NCBI GenBank assembly: GCA_020846935.1
Contig: JADLCY010000002.1
Coordinates: forward strand, 372,001 to 436,000
Reading direction: 5' to 3'
DNA from: Gemmatimonadaceae bacterium
GTDB lineage: Bacteria; Gemmatimonadota; Gemmatimonadetes; Gemmatimonadales; Gemmatimonadaceae
DNA: 64,000 bases
The translations under genes were made by a program, and so were the position numbers. Positions 8,040-17,308 of this stretch are shown here, in pieces; the stretch's first letter is position 1; each line of letters begins with the position of its first letter. A model generated the notes under the pieces. That model saw nothing but the letters and a program-made list of their open reading frames with translations. It was not told the origin of the DNA and made no database searches.

Positions 8040-8507
8040 TCAGGCGTCGCAGACGGGTGTGCGTTCCCTGGACGGGCGTGCGCTGTCGCGCCGCGTGACG
8101 GGCATGCGGCTGTCGGGAACCTGACCCACGAACACGACGCACGAGCGCCCCGGAAGAGCGCGGTGGGTGGCGCGGCCGGTCCAGCCGCGGCCGGTCACGT
8201 ACATCAACTCCAGGGTGACGCCGGTTTCCGGCTGCACGGTTACACCGCCGGTGCCGCTTCGTCGGAGTGCGCGACCATAGCGCTCATGATTGCCAAACCA
8301 TGCATCCTGCGCCTCGACGAGCGCGCGGAGCGCGCTGGTCATGTGCTGCCTCGCCGTTGTCGTATCGCGCGCGGCCGGGCCGCCGGATGCGCCGTGCAAC
8401 GTGGCAACCTGCGCCGGAGCGGAGCGCGGCGCCCACGCGGTGCACGCGGCGGCCAGTGCCATCGCGAGGGTCGCGGCGCTGCGTCGGTGCGACACGCCGT
8501 TCACCAT
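8040..8507 (-). CDS. Secreted small protein with pilin-like tail domain
   Basis: A 155-residue exported protein. Starting at ATG 8507 gives a signal sequence with hydrophobic core LAMALAAACTAW and a probable cleavage at SAPAQ. The mature part contains ALRALVEAQDAWFGNHERYG, then TGVTLELMYVTGRGWTGRATH and LPGRSCVVFVG, ending in a Cys near the C-terminus (TPVCDA). This helix plus 'G-W-x-A-x-A-T-H' strand with a Cys pair resembles the globular part of pilin-like proteins common in this phylum. Whether it is assembled into a fibre is unknown, because the N-terminal pilin helix with Glu5 is absent. It lies between the NHL propeller and DUF885 genes on the same strand. Confidence 0.6.
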   Translation of the reverse strand: MVNGVSHRRSAATLAMALAAACTAWAPRSAPAQVATLHGASGGPAARDTTTARQHMTSALRALVEAQDAWFGNHERYGRALRRSGTGGVTVQPETGVTLELMYVTGRGWTGRATHRALPGRSCVVFVGQVPDSRMPVTRRDSARPSRERTPVCDA

Positions 8508-8541
8508 CGGCGCGCGAGGTCGCCGCACCGCGCCGCCATGC

Positions 8542-9723
8542 CTAACGCTTTGGCCACGGGACGCCCTGCACCCGTGCGACCGAGCCCACGCCCTTGTACG
8601 TGAACTTCTGCAGGCGCTTCCCCTCGTACGTCTCGGTCGTGAAGATGTTGCCCTTCGAGTCCGTGGCGATGCTGTGCACGGCGAAGAACTGGCCGGGCTG
8701 CCGCCCGCCGTCGCCGAACTCGGTGAGGATCTGCAGCGTCTTGCGCTCGATCACGTACACCTTCTCGTTGCGGCCGTCGGCGAGGTAGAGGTATTTCTGC
8801 TCTCGGTCGCGCGAGAAGGCGATGTCCCACACCGAGCCGTCACCTCGCGTGCGCGGTGCGATGCGCACCTCGCGCACGAACTTGCCGTCGCGCTGGAACA
8901 CCTGGATGCGGTCGTTCGGGCGGTCACACACGTACACCAGACCGTCGCTGGACGGATCGGCGCAATGCACCGGATTGCGGAACTGGCGGATGAGGGGCGC
9001 ATCCGGGTTGTAGGGCCCCATGTTCGTGTCCTTGGGAGCTTCCCCGTACGCTCCCCAGAATCGCTTGAGGGCGCCGGTGCTCATGTCGATGACCGCCACG
9101 CGCTTGTTGGCGTACCCGTCGGCGACGTAGGCCTCGTTGTTCCTTGCGTCGAACGAGATCTTGGCCACGCGGCCGAAGCTCGTCGTGCTGCTGCTGTTGA
9201 TCGGTTGCCTGGCCTTGCCGTATTGCGCCAGGAACTTTCCGTCGTGCGTGAACTTGAGGATGTGCGAGTCGCCGGCCCCGTTGCCGCCGATCCAGACGTT
9301 GTCCTTGTCGTCCAGCGAGATGCCGTGGTTCGATGCCGGCCAGTCGTAGCCGTCGCCCGGGCCGCCCCACGCGCGCACCAGATTCCCCTCGGGATCGAAC
9401 TCCACGATCGGCGGCGCCGCGATGCAGCACTCGCCGATCGGATTCGCGCCGCCACCGCCGGCCTCGGTCCGCTGGTTGAGCGTCGAGTCGCCCCGATGGA
9501 TGATGAACACGTGGTCCTTCGAGTCGACCCCCACGCCGATCACCGAGCCCAGGATCCAGTGGTTTGGGAGCGGCCGGGGCCAATGCGGGTCGACCTCGAA
9601 GCGCGGAGCCTGCACCTGCTGCGTGCGCGAGGCAGATGCCTGAAGGCGGGCCTGGCCTACGCCGAGTGCCACAATGGCCCCGACCAGGATCATTCCGGTC
9701 AGAACCGTGCGACGGTGAGTCAT
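8542..9723 (-). CDS. Exported NHL-repeat beta-propeller protein
   Basis: A 393-residue protein beginning MTHRRTVLTGMILVGAIVAL, a signal or anchor sequence. It carries repeated NHL-type blades: VGVDSKDHVFIIHRG, ISLDDKDNVWIGGNG, ISFDARNNEAYVADGY and IATDSKGNIFTTETY. An unusual Cys pair (GECCIAAPP) sits in the first quarter. Such propellers resemble peptidyl-alpha-hydroxyglycine alpha-amidating lyases but in bacteria mostly have unknown binding or scaffold roles. The start at 9723 is chosen for the signal peptide; the frame is open farther upstream on the opposite side of the HupE-like gene. The TAG stop lies inside a GCCTAACG octamer (8540-8547). Confidence 0.8.
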   Translation of the reverse strand: MTHRRTVLTGMILVGAIVALGVGQARLQASASRTQQVQAPRFEVDPHWPRPLPNHWILGSVIGVGVDSKDHVFIIHRGDSTLNQRTEAGGGGANPIGECCIAAPPIVEFDPEGNLVRAWGGPGDGYDWPASNHGISLDDKDNVWIGGNGAGDSHILKFTHDGKFLAQYGKARQPINSSSTTSFGRVAKISFDARNNEAYVADGYANKRVAVIDMSTGALKRFWGAYGEAPKDTNMGPYNPDAPLIRQFRNPVHCADPSSDGLVYVCDRPNDRIQVFQRDGKFVREVRIAPRTRGDGSVWDIAFSRDREQKYLYLADGRNEKVYVIERKTLQILTEFGDGGRQPGQFFAVHSIATDSKGNIFTTETYEGKRLQKFTYKGVGSVARVQGVPWPKR

Positions 9724-9928
9724 GCCTGCGTCTCCAGCTGGAGGGTCTCGGGTCCGACCGCCAATGGGCAGGCCGGTCGCGCCGCTAACTAACCCCCAGG
9801 ACGATGCGACGTCCAGTGCGACGGGCGGTCGCTCACCGGCAACGACTCGAAAGGTGGCGAAGGGCCGCACGTTCGCCGATGTTCTGCCGTGTCCTGGTTG
9901 CGCTCCACTTCGCCCCACTGTCGCTCGA

Positions 9929-11290
9929 ATGCCGGCTCGCTCGACGCTGCCCCGCACGCTCATTGTCGCCCTTCGCCATGTTCTGCTGCTCGTCATCGCG
10001 TTGGGCGCGACCGCGATTGCCGCGCACGAGATCCCGAGCCGTGTCACCGTCTTCGCGTATGTGAAGCCCGAGGGCCAGCGCCTGCAGCTGCTGCTGCGCG
10101 TACCGCTCGCGGCCATGCGCGACATGGAGTTTCCGGAACGCGGCGCCGGCTACCTCGACATTCCCAGGCTCGAGCCCTTCCTCCGCGACGCGGTCCAGCT
10201 CTGGATCTCCGACCAGCTCCATTTCACCGAAGACGGTCGTGAGCTGGGCGCCGAGGAGGTCGCGGCGATCCGGGTCTCGCTGCCATCCGATCGTGCGTTC
10301 GAGTCATTCGGGACCGCGCTCGCCCAGGTCCGTGGACCACGCCTCGGCGACGACGTGGACATTCCGTGGCAGCAGGCCATGCTCGACGTGCTGCTCGAGG
10401 TTCCCATCACGTCGGACAGTGCGCGCTTCGCCTTCAACCCGTCGCTGGCCGGCCTCGGGATCCAGACCACGACGGTGCTGCGGTTTCTGCCGCCGGGGGG
10501 CGCAGTCCGGGCGTTCCAGTACATCGGCAACCCCGGCGTCGTCGAACTGGATCCGGGATGGTGGCAGGCCGCGTCGCAGTTCGTCGTCCTGGGGTTCGAG
10601 CACATCCTGGACGGCATCGACCACCTGCTGTTCGTGTTGTGTCTGGTGATCCCGGTACGTCGGCTGCGGCCACTCGTGGCGATCGTGACCGCGTTCACCG
10701 TCGCGCACTCGATCACGCTCGTGTCGGCGGCGGCAGGCCTGGCGCCTGACGCGCTCTGGTTCCCGCCGCTGGTGGAGACGCTGATTGCGTTGTCGATCGT
10801 CTGGATGGCGTTCGAGAACATCGTGGGTGTGCGCCTCGAACATCGCTGGAAGTTTGCGTTCGGCTTTGGGCTGGTGCACGGCTTCGGGTTTTCCTTTGCG
10901 CTCCGGGAGTCCCTCCAGTTCTCGGGCGACCACCTGCTGGCCTCGCTGCTTGCGTTCAACGTGGGCGTTGAGCTGGGACAGCTGCTCGTGGTGCTCATCG
11001 CGATCCCCGTGCTCGCCTTCACCTTCCGGCGCATCGTGGACGAGCGCATGGGCACGATTCTGCTGTCGGCGCTCGTGGCCCACACGGCCTGGCACTGGAT
11101 GCTCGACCGTGGCAGCTCACTTGGCGATTACGACTGGCAGCTCCCGGCCTGGGACGCGCAGCTTGCGATCACGGTCATGCGCGTCGCCATGCTCGTGCTC
11201 GTCGTGGGGCTGGTGGCGTGGGCGTTGCACGGGCTCGTGCGTCGCTTCGCGCCGCCAGCCGTGGGCCGCGACGTGGCGAGGTCGGGATGA
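9929..11290 (+). CDS. HupE/UreJ-like (HupE_UreJ_2) membrane protein
   Basis: A 453-residue membrane protein. After a signal-like N-terminus (LRHVLLLVIALGATAIAAHE) comes a soluble domain of about 170 residues exposed outside the membrane. Residues from about 205 onward form 6-7 hydrophobic helices with the HupE/UreJ signature: VLGFEHILDGIDHLLFVLCL, FTVAHSITLV, KFAFGFGLVHGFGFSF and FNVGVELGQL. The conserved histidines in these helices are the likely metal ligands; HupE and UreJ are associated with nickel uptake, whereas this longer subclass has no settled substrate. Divergent from the NHL propeller gene. No hydrogenase or urease genes are visible in the window. Confidence 0.82.
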   Translation: MPARSTLPRTLIVALRHVLLLVIALGATAIAAHEIPSRVTVFAYVKPEGQRLQLLLRVPLAAMRDMEFPERGAGYLDIPRLEPFLRDAVQLWISDQLHFTEDGRELGAEEVAAIRVSLPSDRAFESFGTALAQVRGPRLGDDVDIPWQQAMLDVLLEVPITSDSARFAFNPSLAGLGIQTTTVLRFLPPGGAVRAFQYIGNPGVVELDPGWWQAASQFVVLGFEHILDGIDHLLFVLCLVIPVRRLRPLVAIVTAFTVAHSITLVSAAAGLAPDALWFPPLVETLIALSIVWMAFENIVGVRLEHRWKFAFGFGLVHGFGFSFALRESLQFSGDHLLASLLAFNVGVELGQLLVVLIAIPVLAFTFRRIVDERMGTILLSALVAHTAWHWMLDRGSSLGDYDWQLPAWDAQLAITVMRVAMLVLVVGLVAWALHGLVRRFAPPAVGRDVARSG

Positions 11291-11390
11291 TCGTCATCCG
11301 CATGCCGACTACGGCGCCATCGCGCATACGCGCGACCTCACGTCAGGCAGCACACACCACTGTATGTGACCACCGAGACCACGGTTGACG

Positions 11391-12404
11391 ATGTCGCTCA
11401 GAACTCTTGCCACCATCGGCTGGATCTGCTTTGGGCTCGACGTGCTGTTCGTGCTCGTGCTGTTCGTCACGAGGAACGTGGGCGACGACGCTGCGGGGCG
11501 CGGCATGGCGCGCGGCTTCGCGATGGTGCTCGGACCGATCGTGTTGGCACTCGGCGCGGGGTTGTACTGGGCCCAACGCAGCGGCTCGTTCGGGGGCGTG
11601 CTCACCAGCACACTGCTGGTCGGTCTCCCGTTCCTGTGGATGGCAACAAACGTGGCGATGGGCCCTGTCGGTGCCATCGAGCGGGCCGTGGAGCGCAGGG
11701 GGCTCGGCAAGTTCAACGACCCAAGGCTTACGCAGATGGCATCGGCGATCGAGAAGGGCGACACCGCAGCTTTGGCCGCGCTCGCCCACACACGCACGGT
11801 CGACTGGAACGCGCGCGACCGGAAGGGCCGCACGATCCTCGGTATCGCGGCTGACAGGGCGAGCAGGCCCGGCGCTGGCGCCGACGGTGCGGCAACGGTG
11901 CGCATCCTGGTGGAGACCGGCGCACCCTACCGCGACGATGCCGTGATCGAGGGCGGCCGGCTGTTCTCCGAGGTGGTGTACAACTCCGGCGACCAGTACC
12001 TCGAGCTGATGGACGTACTGCTCACCGCTGGCGCCAACCCGAATGACACGGAGAGTTACGACGGTCGCCCGCTGCTGTTGCACCACAACATGACCGTCGG
12101 GAAGGCCAGGGTGTTGATGCGCCATGGCGCCGAGCTCGTCGGCATTCGCGATTCACGCGAGGATCGCCCGGGATGGAACGCGCTGATGAACGCGGCGTAC
12201 ATGCGCAACTGGCCGCTGGCCCTGTTCTACCTGCAGTCCGGCTGCGACCCGCGATTCAGGGCTACCGACGGCAAGTCGGTCATCGACGCCATCTCTGACG
12301 CGGAGCGGGAAGAGAGCGCAAGCGGAGGCAGTCGGTTCGACGACGACGACTACCGCACCTTCCGCGACAGCCTGGACGCGCGACTCGGAGCCGCGCGTCC
12401 GTAG
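11391..12404 (+). CDS. Membrane protein with ankyrin-like repeats
   Basis: A 337-residue protein starting MSLRTLATIGWICFG. Three hydrophobic segments fall in the first 105 residues (GWICFGLDVLFVLVLFV, GFAMVLGPIVLALGAGLYW and GVLTSTLLVGLPFLW). The remaining part is cytosolic-looking and built of ankyrin-type helical pairs: MASAIEKGDTAALAALAH, LMDVLLTAGANPNDTESYDG, KARVLMRHGAELVG and GWNALMNAAYMRNWPLALFY. Ankyrin repeats mediate protein contacts, so the role is probably scaffolding at the inner membrane; no partner can be named. ATG 11391 is preferred over a TTG six bases upstream. It is convergent with the S9 peptidase gene, with only 13 bp between the stops. Confidence 0.7.
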   Translation: MSLRTLATIGWICFGLDVLFVLVLFVTRNVGDDAAGRGMARGFAMVLGPIVLALGAGLYWAQRSGSFGGVLTSTLLVGLPFLWMATNVAMGPVGAIERAVERRGLGKFNDPRLTQMASAIEKGDTAALAALAHTRTVDWNARDRKGRTILGIAADRASRPGAGADGAATVRILVETGAPYRDDAVIEGGRLFSEVVYNSGDQYLELMDVLLTAGANPNDTESYDGRPLLLHHNMTVGKARVLMRHGAELVGIRDSREDRPGWNALMNAAYMRNWPLALFYLQSGCDPRFRATDGKSVIDAISDAEREESASGGSRFDDDDYRTFRDSLDARLGAARP

Positions 12405-12417
12405 CCGTTGGCAACCG

Positions 12418-14742
12418 CTACATGCTGGGCGGTGGCGCGATGGTGAAATCTGCCGGGGGCCGCGACCCCAGCAGGTTCTCCACGAAGTAGTCCCACGTAC
12501 GACGGATGATGTACGGGTGACCGGTGAGGTTGTGGTCCGCGTCAGGCAGCACCAGCAGGTCGAACGACTTGTTCGCCTTCACCAGGGCATCCACCAGCGC
12601 GATCGTATGCGCGGGATGCACGTTGTCGTCCATGTCGCCGTGAATGAGGAACAGTTTGCCCTTGAGGTTTGATGCGAACGTCTTGTTCGCGGCCTGGGCA
12701 TAGTTGTCCGTTCCTTTCGCCGAGTCACGCTGGAAGATTCCCTGGAATCTCTCGCCCCAACCGTGGTAGTAGGTGCGATTGTCGTGGTTGCCCGCCGTGG
12801 AGACGGCCACACGATAGAAGTCCGGGAACCTGAGCATGGCGTCGGTGGACGAGAACCCGCCGCCCGAGTGGCCGTAGATGCCGACGCGCGTGAGGTCCAT
12901 CCAGCGGTGTCGCGCGCCCAGCTGTTTGATCGCCGCCACGTGATCGGCGATCCCGTTGTCGCCCAGGTCACCGAAGTAGCGCGTGTAGATCGCCTTGGCG
13001 CGCCCCGTGTTGCCCAGCGCATCGATCGATACCACGATGAAGCCCAGTTCGGCGAGCGCCTGTACCTGGCCCATCGTGGAGTACGAGAAGGCAGCGCGCG
13101 TAGGGAAGAAGTCGCGTGGCACCGGGGAAATGAGCGGCCCGGGGTAGATGTGGTCGATGACCGGGTAGGATGTGGTCGAATCGAAGTTCGACGGCTTCCA
13201 GATCACGCCGGTGATTTCGGTGACTCCGTCACGCGCTTTCGCCCGAAAGACCTCTCCGGGCCGCCAGCCCGTGGCGCGCAGCGCGCCGATGTCGGCGCGC
13301 TCGAGTTCCTTGACCACGCGCCCATCAGCCGCGCGAACGACCGTCACCGGTGGCGAGTCGACCCGCGAATACGTGTCGATGAAGTACTTGCCGCCGGGTA
13401 CCGGCGTGATCTCGTGGTTCCCGTCTTCGGGAGTCAGCAGCGTCAGGCCCGAGCCATCGAGTCCCGCCGAGTAGAGCGACGCGTGCTCCGGGTGCCGATT
13501 GCTCTCGCGGCCACGAGCGGTGAAGTACACCCGACCGAGTGCCTCATCGACCGCGTGCACCGCCGTCACCACCCAATCGCCGCTCGTGATCTGATGCTTC
13601 ACCGCGCCATCGGGCCCCAGGTGATAGAGGTGGCCCCAGCCATCGCGCTCGGAAAACCAGATCACGTCTCCGCCGCGCAGCGGTCGCCAGTTCGTGGCGC
13701 CGTTGGTGATGTCGACGCTTCCCGCGACATAGGTCGATGCACTGTCGGCGGTGAGCAATCGCGGCGCACCGCCTCCCGCATCGGCCACGTACAGTCGCAC
13801 CCGCTTGGGGCCGCGGTTCACGTGCGTGAAGTACACGCGATCGGATGACGGCGCCCACTGTACCGCCCGGCCACCGAAACTGAAGAACGACATCATCGGC
13901 TGCGGCGCCACCTCGATGCGGCGGCTCGCGCGCTGTGCGACATCGACGATGTAGTACTCGACCTGCTGTACCGCCGAGTCACCCGGGAGCGCGTATGGAT
14001 ATGCGTACGCCATCGGCCGCGACGTCGTGGAGGAATAGAGGGAGAACGTCGCCACGCCGCGCTCGTCGATGCGTGAGACCACGAGACGGCGCGAGTCCGG
14101 CGACCACGTCACCTGCGGCGTATTCGGGATCCTGTTCCTGATCTGGGAGGGAGACGGCGAGCCGACGCCGTAGGCGTACCCGGGAGCTCCGTCGGTCGTG
14201 AGCGCCACGGAGTCGCTGCCGCCAACGCGACGTACCCAGAGGTTGTTGCCGGACGCGAACGCATCCCATTGCGCGTCTGGCGATCGGACGTACCGGCGAC
14301 GATCCGGAAGTGTGTCCGCCTTCATGCAGGCGTACGACGTCAGGTCACAGGTGAATGCCCGTTTGCCGATGCGCAGATGGATGCGGCGCTCGTCGCGACC
14401 ATCGTCCGCGAAGTCGAACCGCTGGAACGGCAGCGCGGTGGCCGCCACGGACGAGTCGGCGGCACGAGAGAGAGACGCGGCGATCCGGACGTTGTCGAAC
14501 AACGGTTGTCGCTGCCCCGTCGCTGGCGTCACCGTAACAAACTCCGCGCCACGCGGAGTCATCACGCGATACCAGAAACGTGTGCTGTCGCGATACCACT
14601 GCGGCGTCACCTGGTCGCCGGTGACATGACGCAGCGCATTCCAGGTGAGTCGCTGCTCGGCGCGCTGGTAGTCGGCGAGCGTGGATTGGGCCATCGCCAG
14701 GCCGGGGATGGCGAGGAGTGCGGCAGGAACGAGACGATGCAT
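12418..14742 (-). CDS. Secreted S9-family (DPP-IV-like) prolyl oligopeptidase
   Basis: A 774-residue secreted serine peptidase. Signal peptide MHRLVPAALLAIPGLAMAQ, then an N-terminal eight-bladed DPP-IV propeller (for example VTWSPDSRRLVVSRIDERG) and a C-terminal alpha/beta-hydrolase domain. Catalytic residues are visible: nucleophile Ser626 in GIYGHSGGGFSS, Asp in HGDMDDNVHP and His in PDADHNLTGH. The family removes N-terminal X-Pro or X-Ala dipeptides or cleaves short peptides. The start at 14742 coincides with the signal peptide. It follows the CocE-like hydrolase gene on the same strand, and a paralogue with the same architecture lies at 43826-46141. Confidence 0.9.
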   Translation of the reverse strand: MHRLVPAALLAIPGLAMAQSTLADYQRAEQRLTWNALRHVTGDQVTPQWYRDSTRFWYRVMTPRGAEFVTVTPATGQRQPLFDNVRIAASLSRAADSSVAATALPFQRFDFADDGRDERRIHLRIGKRAFTCDLTSYACMKADTLPDRRRYVRSPDAQWDAFASGNNLWVRRVGGSDSVALTTDGAPGYAYGVGSPSPSQIRNRIPNTPQVTWSPDSRRLVVSRIDERGVATFSLYSSTTSRPMAYAYPYALPGDSAVQQVEYYIVDVAQRASRRIEVAPQPMMSFFSFGGRAVQWAPSSDRVYFTHVNRGPKRVRLYVADAGGGAPRLLTADSASTYVAGSVDITNGATNWRPLRGGDVIWFSERDGWGHLYHLGPDGAVKHQITSGDWVVTAVHAVDEALGRVYFTARGRESNRHPEHASLYSAGLDGSGLTLLTPEDGNHEITPVPGGKYFIDTYSRVDSPPVTVVRAADGRVVKELERADIGALRATGWRPGEVFRAKARDGVTEITGVIWKPSNFDSTTSYPVIDHIYPGPLISPVPRDFFPTRAAFSYSTMGQVQALAELGFIVVSIDALGNTGRAKAIYTRYFGDLGDNGIADHVAAIKQLGARHRWMDLTRVGIYGHSGGGFSSTDAMLRFPDFYRVAVSTAGNHDNRTYYHGWGERFQGIFQRDSAKGTDNYAQAANKTFASNLKGKLFLIHGDMDDNVHPAHTIALVDALVKANKSFDLLVLPDADHNLTGHPYIIRRTWDYFVENLLGSRPPADFTIAPPPSM

Positions 14743-14808
14743 ATGGAGTGGGCGAGGAGTCGAGCTAACGTTAGGCGTTGTGCAACGCGAAGCCAAACAC
14801 CAACGCAC

Positions 14809-14834
14809 GACGGCGCCCCACTGAGGGCGCCGTC
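14809..14834 (-). terminator. Strong hairpin between CocE-like and S9 genes
   Basis: GACGGCGCCC and GGGCGCCGTC form a perfect 10-bp stem around a 6-nt loop (CACTGA), just downstream of the CocE-like stop codon at 14856. The minus-strand tail after the stem has only scattered T residues, so termination may be weak or need other factors. The stem core matches the two hairpins at 21277-21302 and 21371-21404. Confidence 0.55.
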
Positions 14835-14855
14835 TGGTCGGGCGTGCACGGGCGT

Positions 14856-16826
14856 CTACATCGCCGGCTTGCGTTTCACGACCGTGATCCGGAGTTCCGC
14901 AGGGTACTGCTTCGAGTGATGCACGACGTTCGTCGCCACGACGCCGGTCTTCTCGTCGTAGTTGTTCCCGCCCGTGTTGAGGTTGCGATCGAAGCGCGGG
15001 AAGTTGGAACTCGAGACCTCGATGCGCAGCCGGTGGCCCGCCGCGAACCAGTTGCTGGTCGTCAACGGGCCAAGCTTCACTTTGTACACCTTGCCCTTCT
15101 CCATGAAGACGACCTTGTCGTAACCCTCCCGGTAGCGCACGCGCTGGATCGTCTCGTCGAGGTTGTAGGCACGGCCGTCGGGATACACGTCGAGCAGCTT
15201 GACCGTGAAGTCGGTGTCCTTCACGTCCGACGACACGTAGAGGTCGAGTTCCACGGGCCCGCTCAGCTCCATGCCTTCCTTGAGCGGTTCCGTCGAGTAC
15301 ACGAGAATGTCCTTGCGCTCCTCCATCTTCTGCTGGTCGAGCGCACCACCCACCACGGCGTTGCCCGTGCAGCACACGTTGCCACCGTACGATGGCACCG
15401 GATTCATCGGGTCGTAGGTGAACGTGTCCGGGGTGTCCTTCGCCGGCGGCTGGTCGGTGAGCCGACCGTCACCCTGGCGCGAGTTGGCATTCCCGCCGCT
15501 CGCCAGGAAGTAGCGCAGGGTCTCCGCACCCTTCGGCGGCCACGACTCCGAGGTCTGCCACTTGTTCATCCCCATCGTGAAGTAGCGAACCTTGGGCAGC
15601 GTGTCGAGCAACCCGGTGTTTTCACCCTTGAGGAAGTGGTCGAACCACCCGTAGGTGAGCGCGTCGTAGTCGAGTCGCGCATCGCCGACGCTCCGCTCGC
15701 CCACGATCGTGTTTTCCGTTGCCCGCTTGTAGGCACAGTGCAGCGTCGGCGCGATCACCGCGTACTGCTGGTTGGCCACCTCGGGGCTCGCCGTCTTCCG
15801 CACGTGGTTGAACGTCGCGAGGTTGGGCCCCACCGACACGTCGTACCAGGACATCAGCCAGAGCCCGGGAACGTTGATGCGCATGTCGTCGTGGAACAGT
15901 CCGCCCTTGTACCACGCCGGATCGTTCGGGGTGCGCCTGATCATCGCGCCGCCCGTCGCGATCCCCGGCATCGAGTCGGCAAAGATGCCTCGCGGGCCAT
16001 CCACCGCACGCAGGATGTCCATCTCGGGCAGGTGCCGCAGCGCCTTGGACCAGTCCACCGGTGGCGACTGCTGCGAGAGATCGAACGATTTGGAGAAGCG
16101 GACCAGCTCCTCCTGCGACAATCCTCGAGGTGGCATGGGGCGGTTCTGGTTCTGCTCTCCGTAGAGCCATGCGATGAAGAGCATCTGAACAGCACCACCA
16201 CGATACCAGTTGCCCTGCTCGTAGTACGGTCCGACGCGCCCCACGCCGGCGCCGAACCCCTGCGGAACGATCGCGGCAAGTCCCTTGGGGCCCTGCGCCG
16301 CCACGGCCATCTGCCACTCCGCCGTCGATGAACATCCGATCAGGCCGACCTTGCCGTTGGACCATGGCTGACTGGAGATCCAGTCGATCTCGTCCACGCC
16401 ATCGGTGAGCGGAGGGCCGAGGATGTCGTAGTTGCCCTCCGAAAAGAAGTGGCCGCGCTCGTTCATGTCGACGTACGCGTACCCGCGCTTGACCGCATCG
16501 AGGCGGGCGGTCATGTCGGCCGGCGCGCCAAGTCGCACGTCCCACCAGTTGAAGTTGTACGGCGTGCGCACGAAGATCGTCGGCACACCCTTCGTCGCAT
16601 TGCGGGGACGATACACGTCCGCCTGCATCCGCACCCCGTCGCGCATGCTCACCATGAGCTTGCGATCGACGATGGCGAATCGCTGCAATTCGGCTTCGAG
16701 TGAGTCGCGGCGCGCGCGGAGTTGGGCCTGGGCCTGAGCATTCTGCGGCGGCTGCGCAGCGGACCAGGCCGGTACCGTGAGCGCTGCCAGGGCGAGGGTA
16801 ACGATGGAGCGGTTCAGCATGGCCAT
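14856..16826 (-). CDS. Secreted CocE/NonD-family alpha/beta hydrolase
   Basis: A 656-residue secreted hydrolase. After the signal peptide ([20 protein letters not shown]) come the X-Pro dipeptidyl-peptidase S15/CocE landmarks: [19 protein letters not shown], the core [19 protein letters not shown], and the nucleophile loop [13 protein letters not shown] in place of the more usual GxSYxG. The C-terminal jelly-roll domain typical of the family follows ([19 protein letters not shown] and [19 protein letters not shown]). Members hydrolyse esters or amides such as acyl-peptides. The ATG at 16826 or the one six bases later both suit; a GGGGG run precedes them. It lies directly upstream of the S9 peptidase gene, suggesting a shared catabolic role. 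Confidence 0.88.
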   Translation of the reverse strand: MAMLNRSIVTLALAALTVPAWSAAQPPQNAQAQAQLRARRDSLEAELQRFAIVDRKLMVSMRDGVRMQADVYRPRNATKGVPTIFVRTPYNFNWWDVRLGAPADMTARLDAVKRGYAYVDMNERGHFFSEGNYDILGPPLTDGVDEIDWISSQPWSNGKVGLIGCSSTAEWQMAVAAQGPKGLAAIVPQGFGAGVGRVGPYYEQGNWYRGGAVQMLFIAWLYGEQNQNRPMPPRGLSQEELVRFSKSFDLSQQSPPVDWSKALRHLPEMDILRAVDGPRGIFADSMPGIATGGAMIRRTPNDPAWYKGGLFHDDMRINVPGLWLMSWYDVSVGPNLATFNHVRKTASPEVANQQYAVIAPTLHCAYKRATENTIVGERSVGDARLDYDALTYGWFDHFLKGENTGLLDTLPKVRYFTMGMNKWQTSESWPPKGAETLRYFLASGGNANSRQGDGRLTDQPPAKDTPDTFTYDPMNPVPSYGGNVCCTGNAVVGGALDQQKMEERKDILVYSTEPLKEGMELSGPVELDLYVSSDVKDTDFTVKLLDVYPDGRAYNLDETIQRVRYREGYDKVVFMEKGKVYKVKLGPLTTSNWFAAGHRLRIEVSSSNFPRFDRNLNTGGNNYDEKTGVVATNVVHHSKQYPAELRITVVKRKPAM

Positions 16827-16887
16827 CCCCCGGAGTGGAGTCGTGTCCCAGAGAGGCAACGCGCGACGACGCCGTACTGTTCGACCC

Positions 16888-17205
16888 TCAGCGTCTCCCG
16901 CCCACGGCCGCCCGGTTGCCGCTGGCGAGACTCAGCAGCTCGCGACTCTCGAGGATGCGCCCGTTGGCGCCGTCGCCGCAGGCCGTGACCTCGAACATCG
17001 CTTCGCCGATCGAGCGCGCCTCGATCGACACCTTGATCGGGAGAAGGGGGGCGTTCGTCACCCGGTAGCGCGTGGTGAACTCCTCTGAACTCTCGACGGG
17101 GATGACGCCCGCCGGACGATACGCCACCACGCGCAGCTGCGTCTCCTCGGCCATCGCCCTGAGTTCGCGCTCTGCCCGCGCCTTCTCCCGTTTCCTGGCA
17201 GACAT
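16888..17205 (-). CDS. Hypothetical protein
   Basis: A 105-residue soluble protein that I cannot assign to a family. It opens with a strongly charged helix ([20 protein letters not shown]) and continues with strands such as [17 protein letters not shown] and [20 protein letters not shown], then [10 protein letters not shown]-like sequence and a Cys (EVTACGDG). Codon use fits a coding region on this strand. It lies 61 bp upstream of the CocE-like gene in the same direction. No Shine-Dalgarno sequence is obvious before ATG 17205, so an internal start (MAEETQ, residue 18) is possible. Confidence 0.5.
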   Translation of the reverse strand: MSARKREKARAERELRAMAEETQLRVVAYRPAGVIPVESSEEFTTRYRVTNAPLLPIKVSIEARSIGEAMFEVTACGDGANGRILESRELLSLASGNRAAVGGRR

Positions 17206-17308
17206 GGAGAAGAGTCGGGAAGCGTGCTGGCTTCGGACGTCGGATCGGGATCCGGCGCGGCTCTGGCTCTACGCACGCGAACCCGGGATTCGAGCCGGAC
17301 TCGCCGCG

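Noticed and set aside
6243-8603. Very long open frame on the plus strand (about 786 codons) opposite the DUF885 gene
   Set aside because: Composition is Arg/Gly/Ala/His-rich without motifs. The minus strand in the same interval encodes a lipoprotein with a lipobox and a recognisable DUF885 fold plus a secreted protein.
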